Origin: Spirochaetaceae bacterium
GTDB taxonomy: Bacteria; Spirochaetota; Spirochaetia; Treponematales; Breznakiellaceae
Direction of reading: 5' to 3'
DNA length: 11,508 nt
NCBI GenBank assembly: GCA_031283025.1
Contig: JAITCP010000059.1
Coordinates: forward strand, 1-11,508
The notes beneath the pieces are model-generated. The model worked only from the letters and a program-made list of their open reading frames with translations. It was not told where the DNA came from and did no database searches. The position numbers and the translations under genes were made by a program. Below are positions 6,988 through 11,508 of this stretch, in pieces. Each line of letters starts with the position of its first letter. The first letter of the stretch is position 1.

Positions 6988-7010
6988 ATTTGCAGCCAAT
7001 CTGACAGTCA

Positions 7011-7040
7011 TTGACAGAGAAACATCAAAAATGAAATACT
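7011..7040 (+). promoter_or_regulatory. Putative promoter of the methyltransferase unit, abutting repeat copy C
   Basis: A perfect -35 TTGACA (7011-7016) is followed after 18 bp by AATACT (7035-7040), which matches the -10 consensus at 4 of 6 positions. The last T of this -10 is the first base of repeat copy C. A start site 6-8 bp on would fall inside stem 1 of the repeat, so the mRNA leader would consist mostly of the repeat. The -35 is strong and the -10 only fair. Confidence 0.5.
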
Positions 7041-7149
7041 AGACTTGTTCAAGATCCCGGTTGGTTCTTGAACAAGTTAAGCAAAATACTGCGTATTTTG
7101 CAGTTTTAATAGGAAGTTGTTCAAAAACTGAAGTTTTTGAACAACTCTA
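7040..7149 (+). repeat. Three-hairpin 110-bp repeat, copy C (leader of the methyltransferase)
   Basis: This copy has the same tips as copy A (TAGACTTGTTC and GAACAACTCTA) and is one base shorter between stems 2 and 3. Stem 1 (7043-7057 with 7063-7077, loop CGGTT) pairs at 14 of 15 positions. Stem 2 (GCAAAATAC, loop TGC, GTATTTTGC) is perfect. Stem 3 (7116-7128 with 7133-7145, loop TGAA) is a perfect 13 bp. Relative to copy A, stem 1 has G-C to A-T and C-G to G-C double changes that keep pairing. The right end lies 17 bp before the methyltransferase ATG. Confidence 0.9.
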
Positions 7150-7166
7150 CTGCATTAAGAAAGATT

Positions 7167-8282
7167 ATGTCCGAATATGCAAACGATTATTACACAAAAG
7201 ACGCCATTAGGGCTGTGGACGCAAAATTTGAAGCCCAGAAAATCGCCTTTGCTCCCCTTGCTTTTCAGGCTGTAAGGGCTCTCCTGGAATTGGGCTTGCT
7301 AAAGGCTGTCTCCGATTCCGGCGAAAAAGGGATCAGCCTCGAAAAGGCGGCGGAGCAGGCCGGCGTTTCTCTTTATGGCGCAAAGGTACTTCTGGAAATC
7401 GCTTTGGGCATGAATCTGGTTAAAATACTTCCTGAAACCACGCCGGATGGCGGAGAAACCCGTTTTGTTCTGGGCAAGACAGGCTGGTTTCTGCTGGAAG
7501 ATGAAATGACTCAGGTAAATTTCAATTTTGTCAATGACGTGTGTTATCAGGGGGCCTTTGAACTTTCCCGGTCGATAAAGGCAGGGAAACCCCTGGGGCT
7601 TGAAGTCTTTGGTTTCGAAGGGAAAACGATTTATGAGGCTCTTTCGTCACTGCCGGAAAAGGCAAGGATGAGCTGGTTTGTCTTTGATCATTTTTACTCC
7701 GATATAGGTTTTGAAGAAGCCCTCCCCATTGTTTTTTCCCATAACCCGAAAAAAATTATCGACATAGGCGGAAATACCGCCAAGTGGGCCATCTGCTGCT
7801 GCCGCCATGATCCCAATGTGGAGCTGACCATTGTAGACCTGCCGGGGCAGATTCAGGCGGCTGAACAGAAAATTGCGCAGGCCGGTTTTTCAGGCAGGAT
7901 CAAAACAAAAGCCTGCAATGTTCTGGACACGGAAACGGTTATTCCTTCCGGAGCGGACATAATCTGGATGAGCCAGTTTCTGGACTGTTTTTCCCTTGAT
8001 GAAGTTACGCTGATAATGGAGAAGGCGCGCCATGCGGCGGGGCCTGCGGCGAATGTTTATATTCTTGAACCCTTTTGGGATAAGCAGCGTTTTGAAGCAG
8101 CCTCTTATTCGCTTCAGGCCGCATCTCTTTATTTTACCTGCATGGCAAACGGAAACAGCAAAATGTACCGCTATGGTGAACTTGCGGGCGCAATAGAAAG
8201 AGCGGGCTTTGACATTGTTGACGCTCATCATAATTTGGGTTCCAACGATTATTCGCTTCTTTGCTGCCGGAGCAGGCCGTGA
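7167..8282 (+). CDS. SAM-dependent methyltransferase, aryl-polyene-cluster type
   Basis: A 371-aa class I methyltransferase with the two-domain layout of the Methyltransf_2 family: an N-terminal winged-helix dimerisation domain (about 22-110) and a C-terminal Rossmann domain (about 190-370). Motif I is IIDIGGNTAKWA (197-208), and the acidic end of beta-2 is TIVDLPGQ (221-228). Where small-molecule O-methyltransferases usually carry a catalytic His in an H-x-x-H-D-W motif, this one reads SQFLDCF (269-275). I associate that form with methyltransferases of aryl polyene clusters, where the aryl head group is methylated. ATG 7167 is chosen because the longer TTG frame (from 7137) starts inside stem 3 of repeat copy C. 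The SD is weak (AAGAAAG at 7157-7163). The stop TGA overlaps the next start (GTGA), showing tight translational coupling. Substrate is inferred from context. Confidence 0.8.
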   Translation: MSEYANDYYTKDAIRAVDAKFEAQKIAFAPLAFQAVRALLELGLLKAVSDSGEKGISLEKAAEQAGVSLYGAKVLLEIALGMNLVKILPETTPDGGETRFVLGKTGWFLLEDEMTQVNFNFVNDVCYQGAFELSRSIKAGKPLGLEVFGFEGKTIYEALSSLPEKARMSWFVFDHFYSDIGFEEALPIVFSHNPKKIIDIGGNTAKWAICCCRHDPNVELTIVDLPGQIQAAEQKIAQAGFSGRIKTKACNVLDTETVIPSGADIIWMSQFLDCFSLDEVTLIMEKARHAAGPAANVYILEPFWDKQRFEAASYSLQAASLYFTCMANGNSKMYRYGELAGAIERAGFDIVDAHHNLGSNDYSLLCCRSRP

Positions 8283-8995
8283 GCGGCGGCCCGTACATTA
8301 CCCGCTTTTCCGCATGGGCGCCTGGAATACAGGGCCCCGGCGAATGGGAGCAATGGGCGCGGGGCAGGCGGGAGATAGCATCCGGCGGGAATGGCCCGTC
8401 CGGTACACATGTACCGGCAATAGCTTTTACCGATTCTTTGTTTCGCCGACGCTTGAGTCAAATTTCAAAAATGACCGTACAGGTTGTTCACGATCTCTTG
8501 CCCGTGGGGGAGGATACAAAAATGTTCTTTGTCTCATTCCGGGGTGAGCTTTCAAGGCAGTATCAGATTAACAAAATGTTGATAGAAGAAAAGGCCCTAA
8601 TGCCAGCGGCTTTTTCACTTTCAGTTTTTAATGCTCCGGCGGCGCTGGCTTCCATTGCCTTTGGACTCAAGGGAGGGTACTCGGCGCTTTATCCGGGGAA
8701 CAATTCTTTTGCCACGGCTCTTGCGGCGGCGGAAGCGTTTCTCTTCGGGGCGTTTCCTTCGGAAGCGCGGGAACTTATTTTTATTTATGCCGATGAAGAA
8801 GCGCCGCCGGAATACAGATGCTTTTTTCGGGAGTGCCCTCCCGCCTTGGCTTTCGCCCTTCTTTTATCACAAGAACCTCAACCCCTCTCCGTTCCTCTTT
8901 CGTCACTCAAGGAAGGAGATGCTGGCTCTGAGAGCGGCCCTCCTGATTTTCTTAGGCGGCTCCTTCTTTGCGGGAAAATCCGTGTTTCCTCCTGA
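8279..8995 (+). CDS. Beta-ketoacyl synthase N-terminal-like protein lacking the active Cys
   Basis: A 238-aa protein of the small ketosynthase-like family (Ketoacyl-synt_2) found in aryl polyene and flexirubin-type clusters. It opens YITRFSAWAPGIQGPGEWEQWA (residues 6-27), has the RRRLSQISKM motif at 57-65 and FSLSVFNAPAALASIA at 112-127. This last segment corresponds to the nucleophile elbow of ketosynthases but has no cysteine there, so it is unlikely to condense by itself. It may serve as a chain-length-factor-like partner or structural subunit. The start is GTG 8279, overlapping the methyltransferase stop in GTGA, with GGAG at 8269-8272 six bp upstream. A longer in-frame leader would only extend into the methyltransferase gene. 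The 3' end overlaps the acyltransferase gene in another frame. Confidence 0.75.
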   Translation: MSGGPYITRFSAWAPGIQGPGEWEQWARGRREIASGGNGPSGTHVPAIAFTDSLFRRRLSQISKMTVQVVHDLLPVGEDTKMFFVSFRGELSRQYQINKMLIEEKALMPAAFSLSVFNAPAALASIAFGLKGGYSALYPGNNSFATALAAAEAFLFGAFPSEARELIFIYADEEAPPEYRCFFRECPPALAFALLLSQEPQPLSVPLSSLKEGDAGSESGPPDFLRRLLLCGKIRVSS

Positions 8996-9791
8996 TCTGC
9001 CTCCGGTATTAAATTGGCCCCTCTATATTTACCGGGTTCTGGTAAAATGGTTTTCGTTCTTTTTTTTTGGACTGGCTACGCTGACTCTGGTGATAATAGC
9101 TTTTCCGCCTATGCGTCTGGTTCTTCACCCGCGGGAACGGTTTAAAAAATACGGAAGGCGTTTTGTTTCGTCTTTCATGAGGCGTTTTGTTTCTCTTATG
9201 CATTTTTTGGGGATAGTGAACCTTGAAGTTGATAACCGGGAGAATTTCCGGCATCTTTCGTCAAAGATTTTAGCCGCCAATCATCCGTCCCTTTTGGATA
9301 TAGTTATGCTTTTTTCGCTAATCCCCAATGTAGATTGCATTGTGAATACATCTCTTAACCGCAATTTTATTGTAAAAGGAGTGGTACGCCAGCTCTATAT
9401 ACTCAATTCCCTTGATATTGAAAACATTTTTCAGGCTTGCACAGAATCATTAAAGCAGGGAAACTGCCTTGTCATTTTTCCCGAAGGAACCAGAACCCCC
9501 AGATCAGGTAAAGCGGCTGTCAAAAGGGGGGCTGCCCGCATTGCCCTGTATTCAGGCTGTAATATTGTTCCGGCGCATATTGGAGGTACGGACAAATTCG
9601 GCCTGGGTAAAAAAGATCCCTGGATCGGGTTTAATACAAGGGAACGCTATGTCTATCGTGTCAGCATGGGGCCTGAAATTAACCCCGAAAAATGCCGTAA
9701 CCTCTCCGCTCCCAAAGCGGTACGGGCGCTGACCAGGGAAATTGCGGCATTTCTGTTTCCGGCACAGAATGAAAAACACGATGAAGCCTAA
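8919..9791 (+). CDS. Lysophospholipid acyltransferase family protein (PlsC-like)
   Basis: A membrane-associated acyltransferase of the LPLAT/PlsC family, 290 aa from the chosen start. The HX4D catalytic motif NHPSLLD begins at the His codon at 9282, and the FPEGTR substrate-binding motif is encoded near 9477-9494. A hydrophobic segment rich in Phe and Leu (encoded about 9047-9110) anchors the N-terminus. In aryl polyene clusters such enzymes are thought to attach the polyene acyl chain to a lipid or sugar carrier. ATG 8919 is preferred because AAGGA lies 5 nt upstream, but this makes a 77-bp overlap with the ketosynthase-like gene. GTG 8982 would give 269 aa and a 14-bp overlap, and is a real alternative. 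It ends 41 bp before the convergent ketosynthase gene. The family call is firm; the start is not. Confidence 0.8.
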   Translation: MLALRAALLIFLGGSFFAGKSVFPPDLPPVLNWPLYIYRVLVKWFSFFFFGLATLTLVIIAFPPMRLVLHPRERFKKYGRRFVSSFMRRFVSLMHFLGIVNLEVDNRENFRHLSSKILAANHPSLLDIVMLFSLIPNVDCIVNTSLNRNFIVKGVVRQLYILNSLDIENIFQACTESLKQGNCLVIFPEGTRTPRSGKAAVKRGAARIALYSGCNIVPAHIGGTDKFGLGKKDPWIGFNTRERYVYRVSMGPEINPEKCRNLSAPKAVRALTREIAAFLFPAQNEKHDEA

Positions 9792-9806
9792 ATTCACATG
9801 CCCCTG

Positions 9807-9842
9807 CTTGCCAATTTCAAGAGTTCTCTGATTCATGGCAAG
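9807..9842. terminator. Weak hairpin between convergent genes
   Basis: CTTGCCA (9807-9813) and TGGCAAG (9836-9842) are perfect 7-bp inverted arms. Inside them TCA and GAG can pair with CTC and TGA around a TT turn, with one bulged A. It spans the gap between the acyltransferase stop and the ketosynthase stop, where a bidirectional terminator would be useful. No T-tract follows on either strand, so intrinsic termination is doubtful. Confidence 0.25.
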
Positions 9843-11074
9843 TTCCTGAAGATAAGAGAAGTATTGATTCCCCCAAAGGCGAAATTATTGGACATGATGT
9901 ATTCGGTATCAATTTTCCGTCCGTCTCCGGTGATATAATCCAACGGCCCGCAGGCAGGATCTAGTTCTTCAAGGTTAAGGTTGGGGCAGAACCATTTTTC
10001 CTTCATCATGTTGATGGCAATCCACGCTTCAATAGCGCCGCAAGCGCCCAAAGTGTGGCCTATATAACCCTTTAAGGTACTTACCGGAACCGGCCTTTGG
10101 AAAACATCCGCAGTAGCCCAGCTTTCGGCTGCATCACCTGTATCGGTAGCGGTTCCGTGAGTGTTTACATAGCCTATGGAGGCCGGGTCTAATTGAGAAT
10201 CTTCCAGCGCCAGCTTCATGGCGATGCCCATAGTGCTGCGGTTCGGCTGGGTAATGTGGCTGCCGTCAGCGTTGGTTCCAAAGCCGACAATTTCTGCAAC
10301 GATGTGCGCTCCCCGTTTAAGAGCGTGTTCGTATTCTTCCAGGATTAAGGTTCCCGCCCCTTCACCGATGACCAGGCCGTCGCGGTTTTTGTCATAAGCG
10401 GCGGGGGTTTTCTCAGGGCTGTCGTTTTTGGAACTTGCGGCAAAGAGGGTGTCAAAGACTGCGGCATCCGCAGCGCTTAATTCTTCAGCGCCTCCCGCCA
10501 GCATAAGGTCCTGAATACCCTGTTGTATAGTTTCATAGGCAAAACCGATAGCCTGACTCCCCGATGTGCAGGCCGTGTTGGTGGTAATAACCCTTCCGGT
10601 CAAACCGAAGAACACGCCGATATTCGCGGCGCAAGTCTGGGGCATGGCCTTGATGTAGGTGGTAGCGGTCATGTTGGTTAGATCATCCAGTACAAGCATA
10701 CTGTAGAAGTCCATTATTGAATCAACGCTGCCCATAGAGGAACCGTAAGCAACGCCGCAGCGTCCGTTTTTCAGTTCCGGATCGTCCGCTTTTACGCCGG
10801 AATGTGCCAACGCCCTATCTGCGGAAACCAGGGCAAGCTTGGCAACTCTGCCGAGTCCGCGGGTCTTTTTGCGGGGATAATCCGGCAGGGTAAAATCAAC
10901 CGGAGCGGCAAGCCTGGTATTCATGCGGGCATATCTGTCCCACTCGTCCATGCGGCGGACGCAGTTCTTTCCCGCTTTAAGTTTTGCCAATATATCCGGC
11001 CATTCACAGCCCAATGCGCTGACTATTGAACCGCCGGTAATGACTACTCGTCTTTTCGATGTTTCATTACTCAT
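9833..11074 (-). CDS. FabF-type beta-ketoacyl-ACP synthase
   Basis: A 413-aa condensing enzyme of the KAS I/II family. It joins malonyl-ACP to an acyl-ACP with loss of CO2 in the cytoplasm. The complete Cys-His-His triad is present: C169 in NTACTSGSQAIG, H306 in NTHGTATDTGD and H340 in GYIGHTLGA, with K335 and the closing NNFAFGGIN loop at 396-404. Length matches FabF. TACTSGSQ around the nucleophile differs from the housekeeping TACATG form, which suggests a specialised polyene or secondary-lipid ketosynthase. Its ATG overlaps the upstream ketoreductase stop in ATGA, with GGGGG about 7 nt upstream, so the two are co-translated. It converges on the methyltransferase/ketosynthase-like/acyltransferase unit. 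The small cysteine-less protein there could be its partner; that is inference. Confidence 0.92.
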   Translation of the reverse strand: MSNETSKRRVVITGGSIVSALGCEWPDILAKLKAGKNCVRRMDEWDRYARMNTRLAAPVDFTLPDYPRKKTRGLGRVAKLALVSADRALAHSGVKADDPELKNGRCGVAYGSSMGSVDSIMDFYSMLVLDDLTNMTATTYIKAMPQTCAANIGVFFGLTGRVITTNTACTSGSQAIGFAYETIQQGIQDLMLAGGAEELSAADAAVFDTLFAASSKNDSPEKTPAAYDKNRDGLVIGEGAGTLILEEYEHALKRGAHIVAEIVGFGTNADGSHITQPNRSTMGIAMKLALEDSQLDPASIGYVNTHGTATDTGDAAESWATADVFQRPVPVSTLKGYIGHTLGACGAIEAWIAINMMKEKWFCPNLNLEELDPACGPLDYITGDGRKIDTEYIMSNNFAFGGINTSLIFRNLP

Positions 11075-11508
11075 ACCATACCCCCGTTAACTGAAATTAC
11101 CTGCCGTGTTATATACGAAGCCGGTTCTGAAAGAAGAAACACCGCCAGAGCCGCCACTTCTTCCGGCTTTCCGGTACGACCCATGGGAATTGACGGCAGT
11201 ATCTTATCCAAAGGCGCTTCCCGGATCATGTCCGTTTCAATAATGCCCGGCGCGATGCAGTTTACCGTTATGGAACGGCTGGCAAGTTCCGTTGCCAGGG
11301 CTTTTGTCGCCCCGATTATGCCCGCTTTTGCCGCGCTGTAATTTACCTGCCCCCGGTTTCCCGTGATCCCCGATACCGAAGAAATGGTAATGATACGCCC
11401 CCGCTTTTTGCGGCAGACCGGCATTATGAGGGGATGAAGCACATTGTAAAAACTGTCAAGATCGGTACGAAGAACAGCGTCCCAGTATTCCCCGCTCATG
11501 CCGGGAAA
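11071..11508 (-). CDS. FabG-type 3-oxoacyl-ACP reductase, N-terminus beyond window
   Basis: The last 145 residues of a short-chain dehydrogenase/reductase; the gene continues past the right edge, so the NADPH-binding TGxxxGxG part is not seen. The catalytic residues are visible in ISSVSGITGNRGQVNYSAAKAG: a serine (residue 44 of the visible part), Tyr57 and Lys61. Conserved FabG features follow, namely VNCIAPGIIETDM and the ending ASYITRQVISVNGG. Its likely reaction is NADPH reduction of 3-oxoacyl-ACP made by the adjacent FabF-type synthase, and the stop codon overlaps that gene's start (ATGA). Pairing with this ketosynthase, and with the convergent methyltransferase/acyltransferase unit, points to polyene-type lipid synthesis, though a housekeeping role is not excluded from the visible part alone. 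Confidence 0.9.
   Translation of the reverse strand, partial: FPGMSGEYWDAVLRTDLDSFYNVLHPLIMPVCRKKRGRIITISSVSGITGNRGQVNYSAAKAGIIGATKALATELASRSITVNCIAPGIIETDMIREAPLDKILPSIPMGRTGKPEEVAALAVFLLSEPASYITRQVISVNGGMV

Noticed and set aside
151..7149. The dispersed repeats as a CRISPR array
   Set aside because: The copies are kilobases apart, inverted relative to one another, and have no regular spacers.
7137..7166. TTG 7137 as the start of the methyltransferase
   Set aside because: These codons lie in stem 3 of repeat copy C; ATG 7167 begins the recognisable protein.

Overview
The window looks like a chromosomal stretch from a gut or host-associated spirochaete, most likely a Treponema relative. This is inference. 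It rests on a lipoprotein signal with the relaxed spirochaetal lipobox, an integron-type attC site (chromosomal integrons are known in Treponema denticola), plant-polysaccharide degradation, and genes typical of aryl-polyene-type lipid pigment clusters. No rRNA, tRNA, CRISPR array, transposase or integrase gene is visible.

Layout. Positions 1-570 are an accessory scar: the 3' end of an unidentified gene, a 111-bp three-hairpin repeat (copy A), the C-terminal remnant of a DUF2442-like cassette gene, an attC site, and then a short upstream region with a 10-bp direct repeat. Positions 571-4384 are a two-gene plus-strand unit: a large secreted lipoprotein with three bacterial Ig-like domains and a PL1 pectate lyase, followed 4 bp later by a TIM-barrel sugar isomerase/epimerase. 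Positions 4473-6872 are a minus-strand unit: an XRE-cupin regulator, a 110-bp copy (B) of the repeat, and an AMP-forming acyl-CoA synthetase, driven by a near-consensus promoter. A divergent control region follows at about 6873-7166 and ends in copy C of the repeat. Positions 7167-9791 are a tightly coupled plus-strand unit: methyltransferase, cysteine-less ketosynthase-like protein and acyltransferase. Converging on it, 11508-9833 on the minus strand encode a FabG-type ketoreductase (cut by the window edge) and a FabF-type ketosynthase.

How the genes fit together. The methyltransferase, ketosynthase-like protein, lyso-acyltransferase, ketosynthase and ketoreductase are the gene set seen in aryl polyene and related polyene-lipid clusters, so the right half is probably part of such a locus. 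The acyl carrier proteins, dehydratases, exporter and starter-unit enzymes would lie outside the window. The XRE-cupin/acyl-CoA synthetase pair could feed or sense acyl or aryl acids but may be unrelated. The pectate lyase pair is a separate carbohydrate module.

The most unusual signal is the repeat family. There are three copies of about 110 bp, each with three ordered stem-loops, near-identical terminal inverted repeats and TA at both ends. Substitutions between copies are largely compensatory within the stems. Each copy lies in the same sense as its adjacent genes. Two copies supply the TAG stop codon of the gene before them, and the third probably forms nearly all of a 5' leader.
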